A DNA stretch of 64,000 nucleotides from Xylanibacillus composti (GCF_018403685.1 NZ_BOVK01000025.1:1-64000); one strand, 5' to 3'. Numbered from the stretch's first letter, positions 37,309-46,496 are shown. The notes: a model not told the origin generated them from the sequence alone. Translations and numbers: made by a program.

Positions 37309-37337
37309 TGAAAACGCTTAAATTTAAGCGCTTACAT
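37309..37337. promoter_or_regulatory. Palindromic cre-like site(s)
   Basis: Perfect palindrome CGCTTAAATTTAAGCG (37316-37331). Each half lies in a 14-base sequence one mismatch from the CcpA cre consensus (TGAAAACGCTTAAA and, on the other strand, TGTAAGCGCTTAAA). The gap 37202-37608 otherwise shows no gene. Confidence 0.35.
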
Positions 37338-37608
37338 TCCAGCATCATGAAATCACCCAATTTCTAGCGCCCAAAATCCCCCAAAAACCAGTCTATTTCC
37401 CATGCGCGGGCTTCCATTTGCCTCTCTGCCTTGTCAACTCATGTATATTTTTGTCCCTTCATCGCATACTAATGACGTTTGCCAACCAGCCTCATCCGAG
37501 CAGCGGCCGGCAACTAGACGCGGCTGCATGGTGTCACCTCGGGACTGATGCCTGCCATGGAACCTGGTAAGTACAAGCATCCTGGATCAAATGAAAGGAG
37601 GGGGGACC

Positions 37609-37785
37609 ATGACCCAAGGCCGCAGCATGCAAGAACTGCAGACAGTCAGCCTGCAAGAATGGGAAAGAGAAGAGCTGGCTCGCCAGCACGAAATTTTCAG
37701 CGACTTGTCCCCTTGGCTGAACGCTCAAGGGAACGCTATTCACCACCAAATTATTGAAGAAATCGAGCGGCGGGGCGGGATCTGA
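37609..37785 (+). CDS. Small hypothetical protein
   Basis: 58 residues, soluble, acidic and probably helical (MQELQTVSLQEWEREELARQ; ends IEEIERRGGI). An excellent ribosome site AAAGGAGGGGGG precedes the ATG at 37609. No known domain is seen. It ends 84 bases before sodA, which has its own promoter. Confidence 0.7.
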   Translation: MTQGRSMQELQTVSLQEWEREELARQHEIFSDLSPWLNAQGNAIHHQIIEEIERRGGI

Positions 37786-37802
37786 TTTTCTATACATAAA
37801 AG

Positions 37803-37831
37803 TTGATTTATTACCGAAAATCGTGGATAAT
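37803..37831 (+). promoter_or_regulatory. Sigma-A promoter of sodA
   Basis: TTGATT (37803-37808), 17 bases, GATAAT (37826-37831). Confidence 0.7.
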
Positions 37832-37869
37832 AATTGGTGAACAATTTTCCAAGGGAGGTTTTTCTTCAA

Positions 37870-38484
37870 ATGGCATATCAATTACCTGCACTGCCTTACC
37901 CGAACAACGCATTGGAGCCGCACATCGACGAGCAAACGATGATGATCCACCATGATCGTCACCATCAAACGTACGTGAACAACCTGAACGCTGCACTGGA
38001 AGGACATGACGATCTCGCAGCGAAGGATATCAACGATCTGATCGCAGATCTGAACAGCGTACCGGAAGCGATCCGCACCGCTGTCCGCAACAACGGCGGC
38101 GGCCATGCCAACCACTCCCTCTTCTGGGAAATCATCGGCCCTAACGGCGGTGGCCAACCAGTTGGCGCGCTTGCTGAAGCCATCAATAACGAGCTTGGCG
38201 GCTTTGACAAGTTCAAGGAAGATTTCGCTAAAGCCGGCGCTACCCGTTTCGGCAGCGGCTGGGCTTGGCTGTCCGTTGACAAGAACGGCAAGCTGGTTGT
38301 AAGCAGCACTCCTAACCAAGACAGCCCGGTCATGGAAGGCTTGACGCCTATCATCGGCCTTGACGTATGGGAGCATGCATACTACTTGAAGTATCAAAAC
38401 AAGCGTCCGGATTACATTGCGGCTTTCTGGAACGTGGTTAACTGGGAAGCAGCGAACCAGCGTTACGAAGCAGCTACGAAGTAA
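37870..38484 (+). CDS. sodA: Superoxide dismutase, Mn/Fe type
   Basis: 204 residues beginning [20 protein letters not shown]. The metal ligands are His27 ([16 protein letters not shown]), the His of NHSLFW, and Asp/His of [13 protein letters not shown]. It converts superoxide to peroxide and oxygen. The ATG at 37870 has AAGGGAGG 11 bases upstream; the 12 codons before it are leader. A strong terminator follows. Confidence 0.96.
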   Translation: MAYQLPALPYPNNALEPHIDEQTMMIHHDRHHQTYVNNLNAALEGHDDLAAKDINDLIADLNSVPEAIRTAVRNNGGGHANHSLFWEIIGPNGGGQPVGALAEAINNELGGFDKFKEDFAKAGATRFGSGWAWLSVDKNGKLVVSSTPNQDSPVMEGLTPIIGLDVWEHAYYLKYQNKRPDYIAAFWNVVNWEAANQRYEAATK

Positions 38485-38513
38485 TCTCAGGCGGCACACC
38501 CTAACACATAACG

Positions 38514-38564
38514 AGAGGCTGTCGGCGAAGCGTGTAGACCACGCTGCGCTGACAGCCTCTTTTT
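38514..38564 (+). terminator. Terminator of sodA
   Basis: AGAGGCTGTC (38514-38523) pairs with GACAGCCTCT (38551-38560); an inner AGCGTG/CACGCT stem and a TTTTT run follow the same axis. Confidence 0.88.
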
Positions 38565-38590
38565 ACATGAAATGGAGTGAAGCTTTCGTC

Positions 38591-39742
38591 TTAATTTGGC
38601 TCTAGTACTGAGCGAAAGGCCTGGCAGGATAAAAGCTTGTGGAAAATTTTTGGCAACGCCAGTTGTTCGAGCTCATCCGGTGTGACCCATCGATAGGAAT
38701 CCGGCAACGCCGCCCCTTCAATTACCGCCATAGAACAGAGGTACACTTCCATATGCCAGTGAATGTGGCTGAAAATATGGTCAGCCTGGGTCACTATGCC
38801 GGATGGGGCAAGCTCCGGCAGCCCCTCCTCTTCGAGAGCCGCACAGAGCGCCCAGCCTGCTGCCGAAGCATTAGCGTCACCCACAGCTGGCTGCAGGTCC
38901 GCAGGCGCCAGCACATGCGGCAGCTCCCACATTTGCGCCAGCAGCCCGGTATCCGGGCGACGCCGGATCAAGATGCGGCCGGCTTGCTCGCCCCGGCCGC
39001 GGATCAGCGCGGCCAGACGGCGCTCGTCACGGGGCGGCTTCGCCTTCGTCTTCAGCGGCAGCGTTTCTTCCTCCCCTGCCAACCGTCCGGCGCAATGCTC
39101 CATCACTGGGCAAACCAGACAGTGCGGAGAACGCGGCGTACATATTGTTGCCCCCAGTTCCATCAATGCCTGATTGAAATCACCCGCCGCTTCTTGCGGA
39201 ATGACGGTGCGCAGCAGCCGCTCCATATGTTTGCGGGTTGCCGGCTTGGCGATATCGTCCCGAAGCAGAAAAAACCGCGACAGCACCCGCATCACATTCC
39301 CGTCTACTGCAGGCTCGGGCTTGCCATACGCAATGCTAAGGATTGCCCCGGCCGTATAGGGGCCCACTCCCTTCAGCGCCGCAATGTCCTTCGGCTCATC
39401 CGGGACTACGCCGCCATAGTCGCTCTGCACCTCGCGAACGGCGGCCTGCAGGTTGCGCGCGCGCGAATAATAGCCGAGACCCTCCCAAAGCTTCAAGACA
39501 TCTTCCTCGGGCGCTTCCGCGAGCGCTTCTAATGTAGGGAAGCGCTCCATGAATCTCTCGTAATAAGGAATGACGGTCTCCACGCGTGTCTGCTGCAGCA
39601 TGATTTCCGATACCCATATCTTGTACGGGTCCTTGGTTCGCCGCCAGGGCAAGTCCCGCTGATGGGCGCGGAACCATTCCACCAGTCGCCCGGCAAAGTA
39701 TTCGCGCTTCGACTGCTCTACCGTATCGTCTTGCTTCTTCAT
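38591..39742 (-). CDS. mutY: A/G-specific adenine glycosylase
   Basis: 383 residues. Catalytic Glu46 (SEIMLQQT), the helix-hairpin-helix LKGVGPYTAGAI, Asp144 (AVDGNVMRVLSR) and the 4Fe-4S ligands CTPRSPHCLVCPVMEHC are present. The C-terminal MutT-like domain (GLLAQMWELPHV) recognises 8-oxoguanine. It removes A opposite 8-oxoG. It lies next to sodA but converges on it. AAGGA precedes the ATG at 39742. Confidence 0.95.
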   Translation of the reverse strand: MKKQDDTVEQSKREYFAGRLVEWFRAHQRDLPWRRTKDPYKIWVSEIMLQQTRVETVIPYYERFMERFPTLEALAEAPEEDVLKLWEGLGYYSRARNLQAAVREVQSDYGGVVPDEPKDIAALKGVGPYTAGAILSIAYGKPEPAVDGNVMRVLSRFFLLRDDIAKPATRKHMERLLRTVIPQEAAGDFNQALMELGATICTPRSPHCLVCPVMEHCAGRLAGEEETLPLKTKAKPPRDERRLAALIRGRGEQAGRILIRRRPDTGLLAQMWELPHVLAPADLQPAVGDANASAAGWALCAALEEEGLPELAPSGIVTQADHIFSHIHWHMEVYLCSMAVIEGAALPDSYRWVTPDELEQLALPKIFHKLLSCQAFRSVLEPN

Positions 39743-39774
39743 CGTCCTGTTCCTTCCTTCCCAAGCGTGCTAGT

Positions 39775-40809
39775 TCACAAGATAGCGGCAATCGCTACTC
39801 CCGCAAAAAGAAAGCCTAACGCCAGCAGACTGAAACGAAGACTCCCCGGGAGCCGCATGCCTTCGGCTGTTGAACGGCTGCGGAGGAGACGGCCGATCCA
39901 GCCAAGCAGCAAGGCAGCGATTCCTGCAGCGGCGATGCGCCAAGCCCATGCCTCTGCCAATACAACCGTCTCGCGCAGCCACTTCTCTGCTATATACGCC
40001 GCACTGTGGAACAACGGCTGCATGCCCGCGGCGGGCTCTGTAGCCAGTGCGCCCGCCAACGTCTGGCGGATCAGCTCTGTACTTCCGCGCTCTGCACCTG
40101 CCTGGAGCGCAACCATCGCCAGAGCAGCTGCCAGCAATCCCCCTCCGATCCAGCCGAGCGACACATGCGGTCTTTCATGCAAAGCAAAACCAGTCGCCAA
40201 CCATACGATGCTCATCGCGGTCAGCCACTTCACGATCTGTTCCGCACGCGCATAAGCGGCGCGCCATTCGGCAAGCTCGGCCCGATCGAGCCCCAGCACC
40301 GTCATCATATCTACACGCTCAGGCACAGCCAGCTCCCAGCCCAAACTTTGGAGCATATGATAAGGGATCACTCTCGTCACTTCCGCCGTAAGCTTGTCCT
40401 TCAACTCCGAAACATCGAGCGGGGGCAAAGTCTCGCGCTTCCCCTCGATTACGTCCCACACGCCTGCCTGCAGCCTGTCCAGCTGCCCAGCCATCCACTG
40501 GTCTGAGATATAATCGGCTATCACCCGCTCCAAATGCCGCTCAAGCGGCGCCCCCAATCGGCCAAGCTCCTCCAGCCTGTCCAGTTCCGCCAGCTCCCAA
40601 ATGTAAGCGCGCGCGTAAGCGGCTGCGGCTGCCGGCATGCCGCTCTCCTGCAGCTCGTCCGACCAGCTGTGCGCGCCCAGTACAACCGTATACAAGGAAT
40701 GCCCCCATACTGCTGTTAATATGAAAATGACTAAGACAAGCGCCCATGCCAACCTGCCTGCCTGCATCACAACGCCCGGCAACCTGCCAGCGTTTTGACT
40801 TTTGTTCAT
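39775..40809 (-). CDS. Hypothetical membrane protein
   Basis: 344 residues from the ATG at 40809 (GGAGG upstream). One membrane helix near the N-terminus (about 18-40), a helical extracytoplasmic-size domain of about 160 residues, then four hydrophobic helices towards the C-terminus. No catalytic motif or family was recognised. It is 32 bases upstream of mutY on the same strand and may be co-transcribed with it. Confidence 0.72.
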   Translation of the reverse strand: MNKSQNAGRLPGVVMQAGRLAWALVLVIFILTAVWGHSLYTVVLGAHSWSDELQESGMPAAAAAYARAYIWELAELDRLEELGRLGAPLERHLERVIADYISDQWMAGQLDRLQAGVWDVIEGKRETLPPLDVSELKDKLTAEVTRVIPYHMLQSLGWELAVPERVDMMTVLGLDRAELAEWRAAYARAEQIVKWLTAMSIVWLATGFALHERPHVSLGWIGGGLLAAALAMVALQAGAERGSTELIRQTLAGALATEPAAGMQPLFHSAAYIAEKWLRETVVLAEAWAWRIAAAGIAALLLGWIGRLLRSRSTAEGMRLPGSLRFSLLALGFLFAGVAIAAIL

Positions 40810-40924
40810 CGCATAGCCTCCAAATCGACACATCTCCTTTGGACTTGCGCACACAGATCAAGTATGATGGAAGCAAATATCCAATGCGCTCCTTTATCCC
40901 GATAGTGAAAGCGAGGAATGAATC

Positions 40925-41269
40925 ATGCGATCAGCAACACGTCTTTGGCTTGCCGCCGCGGCCGTTTCGCTCGCCCTGCTCAGCGGGTGCGGCAATGCGG
41001 ATTCGGGCGGCTATACGGTGGCGGATGACAAAGATGCCTTTCCCCAGGCCGTAACCTTGTACCAGGCCAGCTGCCTGGCCTGTCACGGCAACGACTTGCA
41101 AGGCCGCATGAACCCGCAATCGAACCTCAGCCAAGTCGGCGCCCGCTATGACAAGGACGCCATTATCGGCATCGTGCGAGAAGGCCGGGACCTGATGCCC
41201 TCCTTCAAGGATGTGCTCAGCGAAGAGGATTTCCAGGCCTTGGCCGAATGGCTGGCCACAAAAAAATAG
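40925..41269 (+). CDS. Lipoprotein cytochrome c551-type
   Basis: 114 residues. A signal peptide with lipobox LLSGC (Cys22) is followed by one haem-binding CLACH motif (50-54) and the probable axial ligand Met92 in DLMPSF. This is the CccB/c551 type that carries electrons to terminal oxidases outside the membrane, anchored by lipid. The ATG at 40925 has GAGGAA upstream. Single gene, convergent with acpS. Confidence 0.9.
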   Translation: MRSATRLWLAAAAVSLALLSGCGNADSGGYTVADDKDAFPQAVTLYQASCLACHGNDLQGRMNPQSNLSQVGARYDKDAIIGIVREGRDLMPSFKDVLSEEDFQALAEWLATKK

Positions 41270-41313
41270 CAGCAGCCTCCAACGGAAGCTTCTGCTCTTC
41301 AGCACACAGCATC

Positions 41314-41724
41314 CTACAATGCAGGCGCGTCCACTTGCTCGACCACAGCCATCGCCGACGCTACCTGATCCGTATGGGAAATGCTGACATGCACCCGGAC
41401 GCGCTCAGGGTCCAGCCCCAGCCTTTCCCAAGCGCCTGCGGACAGGCGGCAAATCGGCCGCCCGCTTTCGTCCGCCACCACCTCGATGTCCTGCAAGCCC
41501 GTCACCGCACCGATCCCTGTTCCCAATGCCTTTACAACGGCTTCTTTGGCCGCGAATCGCCCAGCCACAAATTCATGCTTCCGGGCACCGCGCGCTTCCA
41601 GCAGCTTGCGCTCCTCCTCTGTCAAAACCCGGTTTACGAACCGGGCAGCAACGCCGCCCCCGCTTTGCAGCAGCTTGGCCACGCGTCCGATTTCGGTCAA
41701 GTCCGTACCGATTCCGATGATCAT
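41314..41724 (-). CDS. acpS: Holo-[acyl-carrier-protein] synthase
   Basis: 136 residues. It starts MIIGIGTDLTEIGRV with Asp8, and contains GRFAAKEAVVKALGTG and HVSISHTDQVASAMAVVE, the full AcpS signature. It transfers phosphopantetheine from CoA to acyl carrier protein. The true start is the ATG at 41724 (AAAGGAAG upstream); the long open frame before it runs through a tandem repeat and is not coding. Confidence 0.94.
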   Translation of the reverse strand: MIIGIGTDLTEIGRVAKLLQSGGGVAARFVNRVLTEEERKLLEARGARKHEFVAGRFAAKEAVVKALGTGIGAVTGLQDIEVVADESGRPICRLSAGAWERLGLDPERVRVHVSISHTDQVASAMAVVEQVDAPAL

Positions 41725-41844
41725 CCGCTCACGCTTCCTTTGCATGATAACCTGTCTATTCTCTCTATTAGTGTACATGAAATCAAGCAACAATTCATCA
41801 TGGTTTCCTCTAACCGTCTTTTTTTCTTGAGCTTGAGCAAAGGA

Positions 41845-41900
41845 GGTCGAACGAGGCAGATCGAACGAAACAGGTTGAACGCGGCAGGTTGAACAAAGCA
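41845..41900. repeat. Four 14-base tandem repeats
   Basis: Units at 41845, 41859, 41873 and 41887 follow G(G/A)T(C/T)GAACNNNNCA without gaps. The array lies between the divergent acpS and MFS genes. An inverted pair AACCTGCCT (41956-41964) / AGGCAGGTT (41989-41997) follows. The remaining part of 41725-42179 shows no gene. Confidence 0.75.
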
Positions 41901-42179
41901 GCCGATCGGCCGCCCCGCCTGGAGGAACAATCACAATCTGTTCGCGCAATAACATAACCTGCCTATCCGGCAAACATTCCTCGCTGAAAGGCAGGTTTTG
42001 CGGCAGCCTTTTGTTGGCATTGCAAGCTTTCTCCTTCCAATTGGGGGGTGAAATTTACGCGATTGCCTATTCCCTCTTCTGCTTGAAGGCAAAATCCGAT
42101 ACACTGAAACGAAGCACAGCCAGAACCTACCCGGCTGCTGCCAGGCAGACATTATTGGGAAAAGGAGAGTAGCACCAAG

Positions 42180-43400
42180 ATGAGCATAGACGCGCAAACC
42201 GATTCCTTTCGCGCCACGCCCCGCATTCATGCCGTTTTCATGATCGTGACGCTTTGTTACTGGGCTTCCTTATATACGTACGTTCCTATTCTGGCACCTT
42301 ATGTGGAAACATTAGGCGCATCTTATACCTTGGTCGGCATGGTGCTGGGCAGCTATGGACTTGTCCAAATATTGGTCCGGCTGCCGCTCGGCATCGGTTC
42401 GGACCGCATGAAAAAACGCAAGCCGTTCATCCTGCTCGGCATGCTCACCGGCGCGCTAAGCTGCCTGCTGTTCGCCGTGACCGACCACATCGGCGGCGCG
42501 TTAACCGCAAGGGCGATCGCCGGCGTTTCGGCGTCCACTTGGGTAGCCTTTACCGTGCTGTATGCCGCTTACTTCGGCAAACATGAAACGAGCCGCGCGA
42601 TGGGCATCATCAGCTTTGCCACGGCGGCGGGACAGCTAGTCGGCATGGGCGCGAGCGGCATCCTGGCGGAACGGTTCGGCGACAAGGCAACCTTCTGGGC
42701 CGGCGGCGCCATCGGCTTGATCGGGATGCTGGTCGCCTTCGCCGTCACCGAGCCGAAGGGCGGCATCGACCGCACGCCGATTCGGGCTCGCGATCTGGCG
42801 CAGGTCGTCAAGGAGCCTACGGTTATCCGCGCCTCCGTGCTGTCGATTCTGGCGCACAGTGTGCTGTTCATCACCATGTTCGGCTTCACGCCTTCCTACG
42901 CTCTGGAAATCGGGGCCAGCAAGGAGCATCTCACGTGGCTGTCCGTCGCGTTCATGGTCCCGCATGCGGTGCTCGCCTACATTACCGGCCGCTACCTGGC
43001 GCCGAAATTCGGCATTTGGCAGGTGATCGCGTTCGGCTTCGTCAGCAGCTCCATCTGCACGCTGCTCATCCCGCTGACGCCTTCCTTCCCTTGGCTGACG
43101 GCTACACAGGCGTTGAACGGGGCGGCGCAAGGGCTGCACTTGCCGCTGCTGCTGACGCTCGCCATTCAGGATATCGCCTCGGAGAAGCGCGCCACGGCGA
43201 TGGGCTTCTATCAGGCCGTGTATGCCATCGGCATGTTCTTCGGCCCGTTCCTCGCCGGCAGTCTGAACCAACTGGCCGGACTGTCGGGCGGCTTCGTCTT
43301 CGGCGGCGCTTTGGCGCTGGCAGCTGCGGCCATGACGCTGCTGTGGAAGAAGCGCCAGCCGGCGGCGAGCCTGGAGACGGGCAACGTCCATCGCGGATAG
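42180..43400 (+). CDS. Major facilitator superfamily transporter
   Basis: 406 residues with about twelve membrane helices. The loop 2-3 motif is GIGSDRMKKRKP, and the helix-5 region reads GIISFATAAGQLVGMGASGIL. This is a drug- or metabolite-efflux type MFS permease; the substrate cannot be told. The ATG at 42180 follows AAGGAGAG. Single gene with its own terminator. Confidence 0.9.
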   Translation: MSIDAQTDSFRATPRIHAVFMIVTLCYWASLYTYVPILAPYVETLGASYTLVGMVLGSYGLVQILVRLPLGIGSDRMKKRKPFILLGMLTGALSCLLFAVTDHIGGALTARAIAGVSASTWVAFTVLYAAYFGKHETSRAMGIISFATAAGQLVGMGASGILAERFGDKATFWAGGAIGLIGMLVAFAVTEPKGGIDRTPIRARDLAQVVKEPTVIRASVLSILAHSVLFITMFGFTPSYALEIGASKEHLTWLSVAFMVPHAVLAYITGRYLAPKFGIWQVIAFGFVSSSICTLLIPLTPSFPWLTATQALNGAAQGLHLPLLLTLAIQDIASEKRATAMGFYQAVYAIGMFFGPFLAGSLNQLAGLSGGFVFGGALALAAAAMTLLWKKRQPAASLETGNVHRG

Positions 43401-43433
43401 CGGCTTGGCTTTGACCAGCTGCGCAAAAAAAAT

Positions 43434-43472
43434 AACGTCTACCCTTTTCTCGATGGGTGGACGTTTTTTTTT
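43434..43472. terminator. Bidirectional terminator MFS / namA
   Basis: AACGTCTACCC (43434-43444) pairs with GGGTGGACGTT (43455-43465) with one G-T pair. A-rich on the left and nine T on the right. Confidence 0.88.
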
Positions 43473-43525
43473 GTGCTATCGCTAACGGAAATCTTCGGCT
43501 CTATGCGCCCTAGCCCTAAGGCGGC

Positions 43526-44548
43526 TTACCAGCCTTCGCCTGCGTAAGGGCGAATCAGCTCCGCTTGATCACCCAGGTCGCGCAGGGCATGCATCGCCCA
43601 ATACGGGTCCTGCAGCATGGCTCTTCCGACCGCAACCAGATCCGCATCGCCGCTGGCAACAACGGTCTCCGCCAGCTTCGGCTCATCAATCAAGCCCACG
43701 GCAATAACCGGCACACCCAGCGCATGCTTGATCTCGCGCGCGAACGGGACTTGGTAGCCCGGATAGTTGCCCGGCTTGCGCTTGCCCGGCAATCCTTCGC
43801 CTCCCGTACTGATATGGAATACGTCTACACCCGCATCCCGATATTTCGCGCATATCTCCAGTATATGGCCGAGATCGTAGCCACCGTCGGCATATTCAAT
43901 GGCTGACACCCGCATCAATAGCGGCATGTCGACCGGCATGACCTCGCGGGCCGCTCGGATCACTTCTACCCCGAACCGCGCCAAATCCTGTCCGTACTCA
44001 TCCTCGCGGCGATTGGTGAGGCGAGAATGGAACTGGTGGATCAAGTATCCGTGCGCGCCGTGAAGCTCCACGGTATCGACGCCAGCCTCGACAGCCCGCC
44101 GTACGCCATCCCGGAACTTCTTCACCATCGCCTTCGTCTCTTCGAGAGTCAGCGCTCTGGCCGGATGAGGGCTGTCCAACGGCGGCAAATCCGAGGGCGC
44201 TACCGGGGTCAGCGCATGCTGCGCCTTGCGGCCGGCATGTCCGATCTGGATGCCGACCTTGGCCCCGTACTTCTGCGCCTCCTTCACGATTCGCGCAAAA
44301 GCCGGCACATGCGCATCCGACCAGATCCCCAGATCGTAATCCGTAATGCGCCCGTCCGGCTCCACATCCGTCATCTCGATAATGATCAGCCCCGTGCCTC
44401 CCGCTGCCCGCGACACATAATGCACATAGTGCCATTCATTCGGCGTGCCGTCCTTGGCCAATACGGAAAACTGGCACATCGGCGGCATCACGATTCTATT
44501 TTTCAACTCCATGCCCTTGACCACAAACGGTTCGTTCAAATGCGCCAT
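43526..44548 (-). CDS. namA: NADPH-dependent Old Yellow Enzyme (YqjM type)
   Basis: 340 residues, an FMN-binding TIM barrel. VMPPMCQFS with the Cys that tunes the flavin, IQIGHAGRKA, ELHGAHGYLIHQFHS (the His pair that binds substrate) and the terminal GDADLVAVGRAMLQDPYW are typical of YqjM. It reduces activated C=C bonds of enones and nitro compounds with NADPH. GGAG lies upstream of the ATG at 44548. Confidence 0.93.
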   Translation of the reverse strand: MAHLNEPFVVKGMELKNRIVMPPMCQFSVLAKDGTPNEWHYVHYVSRAAGGTGLIIIEMTDVEPDGRITDYDLGIWSDAHVPAFARIVKEAQKYGAKVGIQIGHAGRKAQHALTPVAPSDLPPLDSPHPARALTLEETKAMVKKFRDGVRRAVEAGVDTVELHGAHGYLIHQFHSRLTNRREDEYGQDLARFGVEVIRAAREVMPVDMPLLMRVSAIEYADGGYDLGHILEICAKYRDAGVDVFHISTGGEGLPGKRKPGNYPGYQVPFAREIKHALGVPVIAVGLIDEPKLAETVVASGDADLVAVGRAMLQDPYWAMHALRDLGDQAELIRPYAGEGW

Positions 44549-44863
44549 GCTGCTATCACTCCACTCTGTTGATTTCTGCTGTCATGCTTCCCCGGAATCC
44601 TTCACAAGACTCCATGCGCAGACCATTATACGCCCGCTGCCGCAAAAACAAAATGAGTGACCTTCGCGTAAGTAAGTTACCTGCGGGTTACCGGATGCAA
44701 ATCGGTCAAGGGCCGCCGGCAGAGGGCACCTGTCAAGAAGCCGCACGGCTGCCGGCCATCATCCCTGCTGTGCCTCTCAAGGAGCGGCTGCAAGGGACCG
44801 CGGACGCCGATGGACGCATGCCCGTCAAGCTTAACGGCTTTCGTGCGTGCAGCAGCTGAACTT
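44549..44863. other. Gap with probable namA promoter and small inverted repeat
   Basis: No gene. On the minus strand a TATAAT lies at 44625-44630 with a weak -35. Further upstream, GTAAGTAAGTTAC (44668-44680) followed by GGTTACC is a possible operator for a redox-type regulator; this is only a pattern. Confidence 0.3.
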
Positions 44864-45544
44864 TCATTCTCCCCCCCAGGGCTCGGCGCAATCGGGATCG
44901 TCATTCTTGACGCTCCCCACCTTCGGCGACACTGGATAAGCTTCCATCTCGTCGGCGGGATACGGCTGCAGCAAAGCCAGCAGCCGGTCTTCATTGCTTT
45001 CCCGGCGATCCAGCCAGAGCGCCTCATCCTCTCGCCGCAAAATAACAGGCATCCGGTCATGAATGTCGCGCATCAGCGCATTAGGCGCAGTCGTAATAAT
45101 TGTGCAGGTGCTCAGCTTGCTTCCGTCCGGAGCCATCCACGTGTCGTACAGGCCCGCCATCGCGAACAAGGAGCGGTCCCGCAATACGATGCGCATCGGC
45201 TGCTTGCGCCGATCCTTCGTCTCCTTCCATTCGTAGAATCCGTCCGCCGGGATAATGCACCGCTTGCGCTGGAAGGAAGCGCGAAAAGCCGGCTTTTCGC
45301 GCACGGTCTCGGCGCGGGCATTTATCATTTTGAATCCGCCCTTTGCATCCTGCGCCCAATTCGGAACCAGCCCCCATTTCAATTCGCCGAGCCGATTTTT
45401 CGTTCCGTCATGCACAATTGCCGGGATGAGCTGTCCCGGGGCTACATTATATCGGGGGACATGCTCGGGAACATTCGCCTGATCGATGAAAAAACGCATT
45501 ATCAGCTCCTCCACCGATACCGTGATCGTATATCTGCCACACAT
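44864..45544 (-). CDS. SRAP (HMCES/YedK-type) abasic-site protein
   Basis: 226 residues. The start MCGRYTI exposes the catalytic Cys2 after Met removal. YNVAPGQ (32-38), MINARAET, IIPADGFYEWK and IHDRMPVIL are the conserved SRAP blocks. Such proteins form a stable thiazolidine crosslink with abasic sites in single-stranded DNA, shielding it during replication. The ATG at 45544 has GGGAGG upstream. The family is known to cluster with SOS genes; here it lies about 200 bases from a LexA-box promoter facing the other way. Confidence 0.92.
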   Translation of the reverse strand: MCGRYTITVSVEELIMRFFIDQANVPEHVPRYNVAPGQLIPAIVHDGTKNRLGELKWGLVPNWAQDAKGGFKMINARAETVREKPAFRASFQRKRCIIPADGFYEWKETKDRRKQPMRIVLRDRSLFAMAGLYDTWMAPDGSKLSTCTIITTAPNALMRDIHDRMPVILRREDEALWLDRRESNEDRLLALLQPYPADEMEAYPVSPKVGSVKNDDPDCAEPWGGE

Positions 45545-45745
45545 GCTTCCGCCTCCCCTTCCACTTTTTCCAAGTCTGCTTCGTTCGGACATCTGCGCGT
45601 TTGCATGTGCCCATCTACTTCTGTATGCTTCTGTCCGAATCCTGCCCGGCTTCCCCCACACGGGTCACGCCGCCCGTCGCAAATCGGCTGCCCGCGCACG
45701 GCAAGCGCACAAATTGATGTTTTCCACAATTGACCTCTTGAAATG

Positions 45746-45794
45746 CGAATATTTGTTCGGTATTCTGTATATACGAATAAAGAACGTGCGTTCG
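45746..45794 (+). promoter_or_regulatory. Paired LexA boxes, control region 1
   Basis: Box A GAAT-ATTT-GTTC (45747-45758, one mismatch) and box B GAAC-GTGC-GTTC (45782-45793, perfect), starts 35 bases apart. Between them lies GGTATTCTGTATA followed by an AT-rich -10-like region. The arrangement and spacing are repeated at 48353-48399 in the opposite direction. Confidence 0.75.
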
Positions 45795-45824
45795 CATTTT
45801 GTCAAGATTCGGGAGGGAACCACT

Positions 45825-46034
45825 ATGGGATTGAAGCTGGGCAAATACGTCGGCCAGACGATCGAAATCATTTACATCGATCGTCTTCAGCGCATCTCCC
45901 AGCGGCTGATTACCGTGCGTCGCGTCGATGACGGCATCATCCGCGCTTTTTGCCACAAGCAGCAGGGGCCGCGCGTATTTCGCGTTGAGCAAATCTTGGC
46001 GGCCGCACCGGCGACAGGACGGCGAATCGGATGA
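45825..46034 (+). CDS. WYL-like mini-protein, SOS-controlled
   Basis: 69 residues. YVGQTIEIIYIDRL, then QRLITVRRV, IIRAFCHKQQGPRVFRVEQIL resembles the core of a WYL domain (ligand-sensing SH3-like barrel) without any helix-turn-helix. GGGAGGGAA precedes the ATG at 45825. Paired LexA boxes lie 30 bases further upstream. The next gene overlaps by ATGA. Function unknown; WYL assignment is by eye. Confidence 0.65.
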   Translation: MGLKLGKYVGQTIEIIYIDRLQRISQRLITVRRVDDGIIRAFCHKQQGPRVFRVEQILAAAPATGRRIG

Positions 46035-46414
46035 ATCGCGCGCCGATAGAAACGCCTGCGGATCTGCAGCATGTCAAGCAGGCAGTTCTGTACCCTGTGC
46101 TGATCGATGTGCTGGAACGGGATATGCGGACGCTCGATACCCTCCAATTAAAGATGCCGCGGGTCTACATCTCCAGCTTGCGGCGCACGCAGGAGCAGAT
46201 CCATGCCGATCTCGTTCATGTGCGGCGGCAGCTGCAGAGGCGTGGAATCAAGATTTATGAGATGAAGCGAACGTCTCAGGGATTGGAGGCCTGTTACGTA
46301 TGCCGCGGCTACCATCGTCATTTTTCCATGCTGTGGAGCTTGGTCCGGACGGAGGCGGAGAGGCGGCTGGCCGCCTACATGCAGGGGCCGCTGGCAGATC
46401 AGGAGCAGGCCTGA
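46031..46414 (+). CDS. Small helical protein, paralogue of 46497-46970
   Basis: 127 residues, mostly helical. Core: LYPVLIDVLERDM, IHADLVHVRRQLQRRGIKIYEM, CYVCRGYHRHFSMLWSLVRTEAERRLAAYM. The same order of residues (LRKEL-RRNIKV, CRGYEERFGM, VRSE-RLTKYL) is found in the convergent gene, so the two are paralogues. They recall small Bacillus proteins of YhjD type (from memory). Translationally coupled (ATGA) to the WYL-like gene and therefore in the same SOS unit. Confidence 0.7.
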   Translation: MNRAPIETPADLQHVKQAVLYPVLIDVLERDMRTLDTLQLKMPRVYISSLRRTQEQIHADLVHVRRQLQRRGIKIYEMKRTSQGLEACYVCRGYHRHFSMLWSLVRTEAERRLAAYMQGPLADQEQA

Positions 46415-46496
46415 ACCTGACTCCGGGCACGTTTTCGTTGGACTGCTGCCCCGCTTTCCGCAATTTGTTTTCGCAACCGCATACTGCTGCCCCCCA

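Noticed and set aside
45545-45700. Possible LexA box before the SRAP gene
   Set aside because: A GAAC half-site near 45590 lacks a GTTC partner at the right distance.
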